NCBI RefSeq assembly: GCF_008119665.1
Contig: NZ_CP043046.1
Span: forward strand, 5,456,001-5,520,000
Reading direction: 5' to 3'
Length of the DNA stretch: 64,000 nucleotides
DNA from: Pigmentiphaga aceris
Lineage (GTDB): Bacteria; Pseudomonadota; Gammaproteobacteria; Burkholderiales; Burkholderiaceae_B
Under the pieces are notes generated by a model. It was not told where the DNA came from and searched no databases. It saw only the letters and a program-made list of their open reading frames with translations. Made by a program: the position numbers and the translations under genes. Positions 38,432 to 46,581 of this stretch are shown here, one piece after another; positions within the stretch are counted from its first letter, which is position 1, and every line of letters begins with the position of its first letter.

Positions 38432-39141
38432 TCGAACACCATCACCTGCCGAAAGGTCTCGGGGCCGGTCGGACCATTGCGCACAATCGCCACCTCAAGC
38501 CCCGTTGCGGCCACCAGGCCGTCGGCGGCGGGCAAACCAACCCACCCACGCTGCGGCACCCACGCGCGCAGCGACAAACCCTGCACATCGGGCATCACCT
38601 CGGCAACCGGGTTGCGCGTGGGGTCGATGGCTCCATCCACGGAAGGCAACGGCAACACACTCGCCGCCAGCCCGATGCGCCGGCGCAGCACGCCGTTATC
38701 CACCGACCAGGCCACCCGTTGCCAGTTGCCCGGCTCACCCACCGCTGCGCGCACGATGCCAAATACCAGCGAACCATCGAGCCGTCGATCGACCGATATT
38801 GACGAAGGCAGCAAGGTCGTTGGCACGTTGGTGCCCGTGGGCACTGGCGGCATGGGCAAGACGCCAACGGGCGCGCGCAGCATCACGTCACGCGACAGTT
38901 GCCCGACGCTGCGCAACACCACTTCGGTATCGGCGGCAGAGGCATCGATTCTTTCGCCTGCCTTGCTGACGCTGTCCAGACCGCGCCAGGACAGGATCGC
39001 GACAATCGCCATCAACGAAATGGCAACCATCACTTCGATCAGCGTGAAGCCTGCTGCGGCACCAACGCGACTGCCCGCCCTGGTGCGCTTTAGCAGGGTC
39101 GGTCTGTCAGACAAGGCACGCTTGATGAACACCGGATTCAT
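38428..39141 (-). CDS. gspJ: Type II secretion minor pseudopilin GspJ
   Basis: A 237-residue minor pseudopilin with a long N-terminal leader of about 31 residues and cleavage site AAG/FTLIEVMVAISL containing Glu5. The globular domain includes RRIGLAASVLPLPSVDG and ends EVAIVRNG..ETFRQVMVFE. It binds GspI and GspK in the tip complex. The ATG complementary to 39139-39141 overlaps the gspI stop by four bases. Confidence 0.92.
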   Translation of the reverse strand: MNPVFIKRALSDRPTLLKRTRAGSRVGAAAGFTLIEVMVAISLMAIVAILSWRGLDSVSKAGERIDASAADTEVVLRSVGQLSRDVMLRAPVGVLPMPPVPTGTNVPTTLLPSSISVDRRLDGSLVFGIVRAAVGEPGNWQRVAWSVDNGVLRRRIGLAASVLPLPSVDGAIDPTRNPVAEVMPDVQGLSLRAWVPQRGWVGLPAADGLVAATGLEVAIVRNGPTGPETFRQVMVFE

Positions 39142-39575
39142 GGCAAGGCCGACACCAGGCCATTGACCTCGGCCAGCATTTCCGTCGGTCGCCCTGCGGG
39201 GCTTACGCGCACACTCACTTGCCGAAAACTGGGGTTGGGTGTGCTGGACACACGCTGTTCGCACTCCAGCATCAAGCGCCCTTGTGGACAAGGCGCGCGC
39301 ACGCTGCCGATATCCGGAAACCGTTTTTCCAGACGCAGTTCCGCCAGCCGATTGCCTGCGCTCAGGGCGGCCAGCGACTTGTCGCGCAACAGACGATCGT
39401 TGAAAGACAGCATGCCGACTGCCCGCACCGATGCAGCCAGCGCAACGGCCACGATGGCCAGCGCCACCAGCACTTCGATCAAGGTGAAGCCTTGATCGCG
39501 AACCTTGTGAACAACACGAGCGTGACTCAGAGTCACACCCACGCTGGGCTGCGTCGCGGTGCATACCTGTGTCAT
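39138..39575 (-). CDS. gspI: Type II secretion minor pseudopilin GspI
   Basis: A 145-residue minor pseudopilin. The cleavage site is DQG/FTLIEVLVALAIVAVAL after a leader of about 29 residues. The FTLIEVLVAL core with NRLAELRLE is the GspI signature. It initiates the pseudopilus tip with GspJ and GspK. The ATG overlaps the gspH stop. Confidence 0.92.
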   Translation of the reverse strand: MTQVCTATQPSVGVTLSHARVVHKVRDQGFTLIEVLVALAIVAVALAASVRAVGMLSFNDRLLRDKSLAALSAGNRLAELRLEKRFPDIGSVRAPCPQGRLMLECEQRVSSTPNPSFRQVSVRVSPAGRPTEMLAEVNGLVSALP

Positions 39576-40150
39576 TGCACGCTATAGCGCCCGGCCGCGT
39601 CGCGCACCACCAACACGCTGGCATTGCCGGCCACCAGACGCACCGTCAAGGGTGCCGCAATCCATTCCGCCGTGAACACCGGCGCGCCGCGCGGGGTGAC
39701 ATCGACCTGCACCGGAGCCTGCGCCCAGGTGCGTCCTTTCAGCAGCTCGTCGCCCTCGAAGGTGTCAGGTGGCAGCGCGGCCGCAGCGGCCTGCGTCACC
39801 GGCGAATTCGTCAACGGAATGGGCGCACGGCGCGCAAAGCGATAACCCGTGTCGTCATAGACCCAGGTAATGGGACGGCCATCGGCGCGAACTTCGTTTT
39901 GCGCAGCCAGAAAACGTTGCATCAGGCGTGAAGCATCCTGATGCAGCACCTGCTGTGGACCGGGTCCGCTCTGTATCGTGACAGCGGTCGCGGCGATGCC
40001 CACGATCACCAGCACCACCAGCAATTCGATGAGCGTGAAGCCGCGTGCGTCGTGACCTGCCGGTTGACGAACGCTTGCGAAAACGTTTGAGCCAACGTGC
40101 TGACGCAAGCCGCGGCGATCAGAGTTCCCAAGACCCGATATCGGCATCAT
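39572..40150 (-). CDS. gspH: Type II secretion minor pseudopilin GspH
   Basis: A 192-residue pseudopilin with cleavage site ARG/FTLIELLVVLVIVGIAA and an unusually long leader of about 37 residues. The start is the tandem ATGATG complementary to 40145-40150. GGGGAG stands a few bases upstream, inside the end of gspG, so the genes overlap by 32 bases. The rest is a beta-rich GspH-type domain (EGDELLKGRTWAQAPVQVDV). Confidence 0.87.
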   Translation of the reverse strand: MMPISGLGNSDRRGLRQHVGSNVFASVRQPAGHDARGFTLIELLVVLVIVGIAATAVTIQSGPGPQQVLHQDASRLMQRFLAAQNEVRADGRPITWVYDDTGYRFARRAPIPLTNSPVTQAAAAALPPDTFEGDELLKGRTWAQAPVQVDVTPRGAPVFTAEWIAAPLTVRLVAGNASVLVVRDAAGRYSVQ

Positions 40151-40568
40151 TGTTCTCCCCGCCGGGCTGACCGTCGGCTCCGAACGAGAACACATCGATC
40201 TCGCCATGCACACCAGGATTCAGGTACTGATAGGGCGCGCCCCAGGGATCGGTCGGCAGGCGTTCCAGCGACTGACGCCAGTTGGCGGGCGGCGGGTTAC
40301 CAGCAGGCCGTTCGATCAGGGCACGCAGTCCTTGCGTACTGGTTGGATAACGGCCGTTGTCCAGCCGGTACAGACGCAGCGCCTGCATCACGCCAGCGAT
40401 ATCCTGACGCGCAGCGATCACCCGAGCCTGATCCGGCCGGTCGAGCACACGCGGCACAACCATGACGGCCAGAATGCCCAGGATCACCACCACCACCATC
40501 AGCTCGATTAACGTAAAACCACGTTGACGTGACGTGCTGAGTCGAGAGCGGATGTACAAGCGACGCAA
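40119..40568 (-). CDS. gspG: Type II secretion major pseudopilin GspG
   Basis: A 149-residue major pseudopilin. The site RQRG/FTLIELMVVVVILG has Glu5, then the GspG domain LRLYRLDNGRYPTSTQGLRAL and the calcium-site region TDPWGAPYQYLNPG...DVFSFGADG. The only usable start in the frame is TTG complementary to 40566-40568, with AGGGG upstream. It is the first gene of the eleven-gene operon; a good sigma-70 promoter lies 42-69 bases upstream. TTG is unexpected for the most abundant pseudopilin. Confidence 0.93.
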   Translation of the reverse strand: MRRLYIRSRLSTSRQRGFTLIELMVVVVILGILAVMVVPRVLDRPDQARVIAARQDIAGVMQALRLYRLDNGRYPTSTQGLRALIERPAGNPPPANWRQSLERLPTDPWGAPYQYLNPGVHGEIDVFSFGADGQPGGENNDADIGSWEL

Positions 40569-40609
40569 GGAAAGACCCCTATTTCATGTGTGTGAGCGCA
40601 AGGATCGTA

Positions 40610-40637
40610 ACTATAAGACAAGACATATTGATGACAA
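40610..40637 (-). promoter_or_regulatory. Sigma-70 promoter of the gsp operon
   Basis: On the minus strand TTGTCA (complement of 40632-40637) and TATAGT (complement of 40610-40615) are 16 bases apart, each one mismatch from consensus. A start near 40603 would give a leader of about 35 bases before the gspG TTG. Confidence 0.65.
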
Positions 40638-40810
40638 ACCATCGACATGGATCTGTCATTCGTGGATGAACTTGCGGTCGGTCCGGGGTCCAGGGGCAAG
40701 TACGCCATGCACATCAGTGGTCAGGCGCAATTCGGTGCTTCGAATGGATCTGCGCTGCGCAATGGCAAGCGGATGATAATACTGAAAATTAATACCCGAG
40801 TTTTTTCATA

Positions 40811-40888
40811 TTGATATCAAGCAGATATTCACAATCCAATTATTAATATCAAAACCACAAATATCAAACCAGCCATTGCATTTGATAT
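40811..40888. repeat. Cluster of ATATCAA heptamers in an AT-rich divergent region
   Basis: The gap 40569-41126 between gspG and the gamma-glutamyltransferase gene is strikingly AT-rich from about 40776 to 40915. In 78 bases the heptamer ATATCAA or its complement occurs five times: a perfect palindrome TTGATATCAA at 40811-40820, direct copies at 40846-40852 and 40861-40867, and an inverted copy at 40882-40888. It contains no gene. It may be a multi-site operator or a nucleoid-protein silencer site. Confidence 0.55.
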
Positions 40889-41003
40889 TTTAAATTTCTT
40901 TCTCAATATCTTTGAACCTGCACCTTGGCTCAGCAGGCGGTTTCCACCCCTGGGACCTGAGCCGCTCTCCTGTTACATCGCACAGGTGTAGCGCATGTAA
41001 GCA

Positions 41004-41032
41004 TTGGGAAAAATATTTCCCCTGGGTATAAT
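41004..41032 (+). promoter_or_regulatory. Sigma-70 promoter of the gamma-glutamyltransferase gene, overlapped by a palindrome
   Basis: TTGGGA (41004-41009) and a perfect TATAAT (41027-41032) are 17 bases apart. The inverted repeat GGGAAA-AATA-TTTCCC (41006-41021) covers the -35 box and spacer, a place where a bound repressor would block polymerase. The leader to the ATG at 41127 would be about 88 bases. Confidence 0.65.
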
Positions 41033-41126
41033 TATTCAGCAAAAAAAGACCGACCGTCGCGTCTGAGCCGTGACCTGCCTTCCCCTTGGCGGCTCATGGC
41101 TTCAATCCATTGGAGACCATCTTCGG

Positions 41127-43103
41127 ATGAAAAAAACAATACACAAATCTTTGTATGTCGCACTGCCTGTCAGCGCGGTGTTGGCACTGGCTGCCTGCGG
41201 TGGTGGTGGCGACGGAGACGGTGAAGCCAAAGTCGATCTGCTGGTCGACAGCAATCCGAACAGCTGCGCCAGTCTTGGCAGCAATGGTTCGGCCATCACC
41301 GTTGGCTCGGGCATGGCCGGCGACCCTGCCGCACCAGAGCCAGCGTCGGGCTACACCCTCGGCCGTACCGCCAAACACTCGAACAGCTACATGGTCGTCG
41401 CCAACACCCCACTGGCGACCAAAGCAGGCTGCGACATCCTGAAGGCAGGCGGCACCGCTGCCGATGCGGCCGTTGCCGTGCAAGCCGTGCTGGGACTGGT
41501 CGAACCGCAGTCCAGCACCATCGCCGGCAGCGCCTTCATGCTGTACTACGACGCCGCTACCAAGAAAATCACGGCCTACGACGGTCGTGAAAAAGCACCG
41601 GCAGCCGCCACCGCCTATTACCTGATGCGCCAGGACCAGGCAGACGCCAGCTCCCCCGCCCCCGTCCCGAATGCGCGCCGCAGCGGTCGCTCCATCGGTG
41701 TCCCGGGCGTGATGCGCATGCTGGAAACCGCACAAAGCGAACACGGCAAGCTCAAATGGGACAAGCTGTTCGACAACGGCATTTCGTTGGCCTCCAACGG
41801 CTTCCTGGTGCCGGCCCGCATGGGCGCGGCACTCCAAGGCTCACGAACCAGCCTTGCGTTGGATGCCAATGCCGTGGCGCTCTACTTCAAGGCCGACGGC
41901 AGCACCTATGCGGCTGGCGAGAGCATGAAGAACCAGCCCTATGCGGACACGCTCAAAGCGCTGGCTGCACAAGGTGCCAACGCACTTCACACCGGTCCGA
42001 TCGCACAGGCCATCGTCAACAAGGTCGCGCAAAGCGTGGGCGACGACGCAGCCAAGACGCCGATCACCCCCGGCGTGATGACGCTGAAAGACCTGGCTGA
42101 CTACAAACCGGTCAAGCGAGATCCGGCCTGCGTCACCTACCGCGCCTACTACGTCTGCTCGATGGCACCGCCGTCGTCGGGTGGCATCGCCATTGCGCAG
42201 TCGCTCGGCATCCTGGAGAACTTCCAGCTGTCGCTGTACCCGCCGCTCAATCCCACCAACGAAGGCGGTGTGCCCAGCACCATGGGCGTGCACCTGGTGT
42301 CAGAAGCCGAACGCCTGGCCTATGCCGACCGCGACAAGTACGTAGCCGACACCGACTACATCCCGCTGCCGGGCAATGGCTTGTCCACCATGCTCGACAA
42401 GGCCTACCTGCGCAACCGCGCAGCGCTGATCGACCAGACCAAGAGCATGGGCACGGCGCAGGCCGGCAATCTGGGTGATGTCCCGCTGGGCATCGACACG
42501 ACGAAGGAGAATGGCACGACGCAATTCACCATCGTTGATGCCTACGGCAACGTGGCGACCATCACCTCTACCGTCGAAGCAAGCCTGGGTTCGTATCACA
42601 TGACCAACGGCTTCCTGCTGAGCAACCAGTTGACCGACTTCTCGGCCAACCCGCGTGATGCGGCAGGCAACCTCGTGGCCAACCGTGTGGCACCCGGCAA
42701 GCGCCCGCGCAGCACCATGGCACCTACCATGGTGTTCCGTGGCACGGCACCCGGCGACTTCGTCATGGCCACCGGCTCGCCTGGCGGCGGCGTCATCATC
42801 CAGTACGTGCTGAAGACCGTGGTCGGCGCACTCGACTGGAACCTGGATGCCCAGCAAGCGACATCGCTGGTGAACTTCGGTGCCAGCAACAGTGCAACCA
42901 CCAACGTGGACGGAGCCAACACCACGCTCGACACCTCGGCGCTGGTCGCAGGTCTGCGCAGCATGGGCCACACGGTCTCGACCGGGGCACAGTCCAGCGG
43001 CGTAGCCACCATCATGCGTGTTCAGAAGGATGGCAAGTTCGTGCTGCAAGGCGGCGTGGACCCGCGTCGCGAAGGTATCGTTCTGGGCGACGGTGCCATG
43101 TAA
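41127..43103 (+). CDS. ggt: Gamma-glutamyltransferase, lipoprotein form
   Basis: A 658-residue Ntn-hydrolase proenzyme that hydrolyses or transfers gamma-glutamyl groups such as that of glutathione. The signal peptide ends with lipobox LALAAC, followed by a Gly/Asp-rich linker, so it should be membrane-anchored. The large-subunit part has the GGTAADAAVAVQAVLGLVEP signature. The autoprocessing site is ENGTTQFTIVD; the usual His after the Thr pair is Gln. GSPGGGVIIQ lies in the small subunit. ATG 41127 fits the lipoprotein signal. A strong terminator follows at 43235. It separates gspC from the other gsp genes. Confidence 0.9.
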   Translation: MKKTIHKSLYVALPVSAVLALAACGGGGDGDGEAKVDLLVDSNPNSCASLGSNGSAITVGSGMAGDPAAPEPASGYTLGRTAKHSNSYMVVANTPLATKAGCDILKAGGTAADAAVAVQAVLGLVEPQSSTIAGSAFMLYYDAATKKITAYDGREKAPAAATAYYLMRQDQADASSPAPVPNARRSGRSIGVPGVMRMLETAQSEHGKLKWDKLFDNGISLASNGFLVPARMGAALQGSRTSLALDANAVALYFKADGSTYAAGESMKNQPYADTLKALAAQGANALHTGPIAQAIVNKVAQSVGDDAAKTPITPGVMTLKDLADYKPVKRDPACVTYRAYYVCSMAPPSSGGIAIAQSLGILENFQLSLYPPLNPTNEGGVPSTMGVHLVSEAERLAYADRDKYVADTDYIPLPGNGLSTMLDKAYLRNRAALIDQTKSMGTAQAGNLGDVPLGIDTTKENGTTQFTIVDAYGNVATITSTVEASLGSYHMTNGFLLSNQLTDFSANPRDAAGNLVANRVAPGKRPRSTMAPTMVFRGTAPGDFVMATGSPGGGVIIQYVLKTVVGALDWNLDAQQATSLVNFGASNSATTNVDGANTTLDTSALVAGLRSMGHTVSTGAQSSGVATIMRVQKDGKFVLQGGVDPRREGIVLGDGAM

Positions 43104-43234
43104 TGCAATAGGTGCCATACGGGGCCGCTGCCCCGCATGGCAAACAAGCGGCCAGGGCCAGAGCAACACCGGCCCCGGCCCCTTGATCCGCTTACTGAGC
43201 GCTGCTGTTCAACAGCGTGAGCGCAGTGCAAATC

Positions 43235-43262
43235 GGGGTGCCTTTTTCAGGCACCCCTTTTT
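43235..43262 (+). terminator. Intrinsic terminator after ggt
   Basis: GGGGTGCC (43235-43242) pairs perfectly with GGCACCCC (43250-43257) around a seven-base loop and is followed by five T residues (43258-43262). It isolates ggt from gspC 75 bases further on. Confidence 0.88.
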
Positions 43263-43336
43263 GTTGAATACGGGGCAGACCAAAAAGCGGTTGTCGGCAT
43301 GCACTGTCATCTTCGTGACGATATAGCCATGATTTA

Positions 43337-43807
43337 ATGAAACACAGCATCCCGGTTCCACCCATGTCTTTAAGCCTTCCCATCCGCCTAGAACCCTCAG
43401 TACGCTACCTTGCGTTGGCAGCACTTGCCGGCGGCGTTGGCTTATGGACGGCATTGCTGTTTGCACCGTTGCCCGGGCCTATTCCACCCGCAACGAGTCG
43501 CGCGGTACAGACCAGACTCGACACCGCCCCGCTGGCCGCCTGGTTCGGCACCCCGCCCACCGGCCGTGCCCCCCTGCGCGTCGCAGTGTCCGGCATCATC
43601 GCCACCGGCAGCCGTGGCGTGGCGGTGTTGTCTTTTGACGGCGGGCCTGCTCAAGCCTGGCGTGTCGGCCAGACAATCAAAGACGGACTGAGCGTGCGCA
43701 CGGTAGCCGCCGAAGAAGTGGTGCTGGACTATCAGGGCGACACAGTACGCGTCGCGTTGCCACGCCCAAGCCCACCAGCCGGTACAGGGATTTTGCTTCG
43801 GCCTTGA
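43337..43807 (+). CDS. gspC: Type II secretion protein GspC (displaced from the operon)
   Basis: A 156-residue bitopic protein. One N-terminal helix (ALAALAGGVGLWTALLFAPL) leads to a periplasmic HR domain (LRVAVSGIIATG, VAVLSFDGGPAQAWRVGQTI, VLDYQGDTVRVALP). It has no PDZ or coiled-coil region, so it is a short GspC. GspC links the inner-membrane platform to GspD. It lies on the strand opposite to the operon and beyond ggt and its terminator, so it needs its own promoter, which I could not identify. ATG 43364 is an alternative start. Confidence 0.82.
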   Translation: MKHSIPVPPMSLSLPIRLEPSVRYLALAALAGGVGLWTALLFAPLPGPIPPATSRAVQTRLDTAPLAAWFGTPPTGRAPLRVAVSGIIATGSRGVAVLSFDGGPAQAWRVGQTIKDGLSVRTVAAEEVVLDYQGDTVRVALPRPSPPAGTGILLRP

Positions 43808-44076
43808 GGTGTGAAGCTGAAGTGACAACCCAGCAGGATCATCCAGCTGAGCTCGATCCCAAGCCTTATGCGCCAAGCGCTTCGACCCGTGCACGGCATC
43901 AAACACGCAGTCTGTATTAGCCCTCACATCGCCTGAGCTTTCACGGTGTTAAGGTGCGCGCCTGCGCATGCTCTCGCTTGCCAAGCATCATCTTTGGCGC
44001 AATCGCTACCTGCCCACGCCAGCTTGGCCGGCCTTGTCGCATCCAAACACTTCCTATCTGGAGACGTTCCCCAGGA

Positions 44077-44814
44077 ATGGCAAACTCGCGCCCGCTCCCA
44101 ACTCACCCAGTGTTCGTCATCCTTCTCGCGTGCGCCATTTACGGCGCCTGCGTGGTGTTTCTTTATCACTTGCCAAGAAAAGAAGTCCCGGTTCGTGAAT
44201 CCATAAGGGTGGACGGAACCGTGATCAATGTGATCCACGAGTCCAGAAGCGTGCGCAATTCGCATCCCGACTCTGTCCTTGCCATTCATGGGACAGATGG
44301 AAAACAGTACAAAGTGCTCGTGCCAGCTGGGGTCGACATGATGTTCAGAGAATGGGAAAAAACGAGCGTTGGAGATCAAGTCTCCATCGCGTATGAACCA
44401 CCTCAACGACACAATGCCCTGCCCGAGTTATTGGCCATGCGAACTGACCGGTTCTATATTGACCGGGAAATGCTCCGCGATCGGGTGCGCGCAGAAGACC
44501 AGTTCAAGTATGACCTCGGTCGCATCGCATTGGCGATCTCGCTGCCATGGATGGGTATCTGGGGATGGCTGCGACACCGACGCAACAAGTTGGAACGTGG
44601 TCAACCACAAGCCCAATCTGACCGCCGAGATGAAGCACCTCCCGCACAAATCCCAATCCAGGCAGAAATAAAAAGAACGAAAATCTATCGATATATTTTG
44701 GCCGCAATCATTCTTCCACTCAATCTGTACGGCCTGTGGACAATGAATGCCAACACCTTGCCGATCACCGCTATCTGCTTGGTGTTATTCATGCGGACGA
44801 TGAAAAAGGGTTGA
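44077..44814 (+). CDS. Uncharacterised membrane protein with an extracytoplasmic domain
   Basis: A 245-residue protein I cannot assign. One helix near residues 11-30 (FVILLACAIYGACVVFLYHL) is followed by a beta-rich soluble part (VDGTVINVI, SVLAIHGTDGKQYKVLV, VGDQVSIAY) that recalls DUF3592-type domains. Further helices lie near 155-170 and at the C-terminus. A charged Gln/Glu/Arg linker precedes the last helices. The start ATG 44077 is chosen because the first helix begins ten residues later; the longer frame adds a Cys-rich leader without support. Codon usage is less GC-biased than its neighbours', which hints at a different history. It has no obvious operon partner. Confidence 0.6.
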   Translation: MANSRPLPTHPVFVILLACAIYGACVVFLYHLPRKEVPVRESIRVDGTVINVIHESRSVRNSHPDSVLAIHGTDGKQYKVLVPAGVDMMFREWEKTSVGDQVSIAYEPPQRHNALPELLAMRTDRFYIDREMLRDRVRAEDQFKYDLGRIALAISLPWMGIWGWLRHRRNKLERGQPQAQSDRRDEAPPAQIPIQAEIKRTKIYRYILAAIILPLNLYGLWTMNANTLPITAICLVLFMRTMKKG

Positions 44815-44853
44815 GCGTCAAAACGAAATGATCGTGGCGGCTCCGGACAGCAC

Positions 44854-45324
44854 TCAAGGCACCGCCGACGCCACCCGCTTCAAACACCGCAACGCAAAAG
44901 TAGACCGGCTGTGCCGCAGCCCGGGCAGCTTGTATAGCTTGCGACGCAGGAAGTCTTCGTAGCCTTCCGTGCCGGCAACCGCCACCTTGATCAGATAGTC
45001 GTACTCGCCTGTCACCAGATAGGCCTCCAGCACCTCGGGCAGCACCGCAATCGCACGGCCGAAGCGGTCCAGGGCTTCATCGTCGTGGTGATCCAGCGTC
45101 ACCTCGATGATCACCGTATCCGGCACGCCAATCGCCTTGTGGTTGAGCAAGGCGGCGTAGCCTTCGATCACACCACGTTCTTCCAGCGCCCGCACCCGGT
45201 TCCAGCAAGGCGTGGCCGACAGGCCAACTTTCTCTGCCAGCTTGAGGTTGCTGAGCCGTCCATCCGAGCGCAATTCGCGCAGGATTTTCCGGTCGATGTC
45301 GTCCAACTCCAACTGCGTACTCAT
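44854..45324 (-). CDS. Lrp/AsnC-family transcriptional regulator
   Basis: A 156-residue regulator. The N-terminal winged helix-turn-helix is DRKILRELRSDGRLSNLKLA, then GLSATPCWNRVRALEERGVI. The C-terminal RAM ligand-binding domain contains LEAYLVTGEYDYLIKVAV. It binds an amino acid and acts as a dimer or octamer. It is divergent from an EamA-family exporter, a common arrangement in which the regulator controls the exporter. Two Lrp-box-like sites lie in the gap. The ATG is complementary to 45322-45324. Confidence 0.9.
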   Translation of the reverse strand: MSTQLELDDIDRKILRELRSDGRLSNLKLAEKVGLSATPCWNRVRALEERGVIEGYAALLNHKAIGVPDTVIIEVTLDHHDDEALDRFGRAIAVLPEVLEAYLVTGEYDYLIKVAVAGTEGYEDFLRRKLYKLPGLRHSRSTFALRCLKRVASAVP

Positions 45325-45342
45325 GCCCAATCGCCCTGAAAG

Positions 45343-45385
45343 TAGATAATTTTTCACCTCAACCACCAAACAGGATTTTATTCTT
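45343..45385. promoter_or_regulatory. Two candidate Lrp-type boxes in the regulator/exporter gap
   Basis: TAGATAATTTTTCAC (45343-45357) and CAGGATTTTATTCTT (45371-45385) each match 12 of 15 positions of the E. coli Lrp consensus YAGHAWATTWTDCTR. They start 28 bases apart, just upstream of the regulator start, as expected for autoregulation and control of the divergent exporter. Confidence 0.45.
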
Positions 45386-45492
45386 CAAACACCCGGTTTG
45401 TGCAGTGCAATATGGGAAGATATTTCTGCGGCCATAGGTAGAGTGATCAGGTAACGGCGCACTCGCGTCATATCTAATTTTCTGTGTGCAGC

Positions 45493-46449
45493 ATGGCTTC
45501 TTCCCAAGCCCTTTCCGCCCGCTCTGCCCTTCCTCGCTGGGTGCTTATCGCCATGATCCTGGGCGCGCCTGCGCTGTTTGCCGCCAACATGGTGGCGGGC
45601 CGCTGGGCGCACGATGCCGGGTTGCCGCCGGTGTTCCTGGCCTTTGGTCGCTGGGCAACGGCGTTGTTGCTGCTGGCCCCTTTCATTGCCCGACGTGTCT
45701 GGCAGCAACGCCATCTGCTGCTCGCCGCCGCGCCGCAGTTGCTGGCGCTGGCAGCACTTGGCATGGGGGTCGCCGTAGCCCCGCAGTACATTGGTGCGCA
45801 GACCACCTCGGCCACCAACATCGGCCTGATTTTCTCGATCTCACCGATGCTGGTGTTGGCGCTGGAAGCTGGTGTGTGGGGCGTGAAGATGAACCGCCGT
45901 CAGGCTGCTGGCCTGATGCTGGCGTTGTCAGGCGTGCTGATCGTGCTGACGCGGGGCGATTTCAACGCCTTGCTGGGCCTGTCGTTTGGCAAGGGTGATC
46001 TGTGGGTTTTGCTGGCCGCGTGCGGCTGGGCCTTGTATACCGTGTTGCTCAAACACAGTCGTTTGCCAGACTTGGACCAGGGCGTGCGCCTGGGTGCGCT
46101 GATGTTGGGCGGTGTGCTGGTGCTGGCCCCGTTTGCAGGTGTCGAGGCGATGATCGACGGCCTGCCCGCCTTTGGCGACCCGCGTCTGGCGCTGACCTTG
46201 GGGTTCCTGGCGCTGGTGCCCAGCCTGGGGGCTTACATGGTCTTCGGCAAACTGGTGTCAGAGGCCGGTCCAGCGGTGGCGGGCACCAGCATGTTCCTGG
46301 TGCCGCTGTATGCCGCATTGCTGGCATGGCCTTTGTTGGGTGAACTGCCACACCTGTATCACCTGGCCGGCATGCTGCTGATTCTGCCTGGCATGCACTT
46401 AGCAAACATGCGCGCACCGCGACGCGTGACGGGGTTGGTTGCGGGTTGA
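45493..46449 (+). CDS. EamA/DMT-family transporter
   Basis: A 318-residue inner-membrane protein with ten predicted helices in two EamA repeats (first about 20-145, second about 165-305), typical of small-metabolite exporters of the DMT superfamily. Motifs include VAPQYIGAQTTSATNIGLIF and PLYAALLAWPLLGE. ATG 45493 is chosen over GTG 45484 three codons upstream. It is divergent from the Lrp-type regulator, so an amino acid or related compound is the likely substrate. Confidence 0.85.
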   Translation: MASSQALSARSALPRWVLIAMILGAPALFAANMVAGRWAHDAGLPPVFLAFGRWATALLLLAPFIARRVWQQRHLLLAAAPQLLALAALGMGVAVAPQYIGAQTTSATNIGLIFSISPMLVLALEAGVWGVKMNRRQAAGLMLALSGVLIVLTRGDFNALLGLSFGKGDLWVLLAACGWALYTVLLKHSRLPDLDQGVRLGALMLGGVLVLAPFAGVEAMIDGLPAFGDPRLALTLGFLALVPSLGAYMVFGKLVSEAGPAVAGTSMFLVPLYAALLAWPLLGELPHLYHLAGMLLILPGMHLANMRAPRRVTGLVAG

Positions 46450-46581
46450 TTGCAAAGGACGGCATGCTGGACGCAACAAGTTCGCAGCAGGTGAATCAGA
46501 ATCGATAAGCCGTAATCAGCAAGTCGAGGCCCGTAAGAATCAGGATGTATCCCCATACTGTGTGGCCCAGACCTTGAATGC

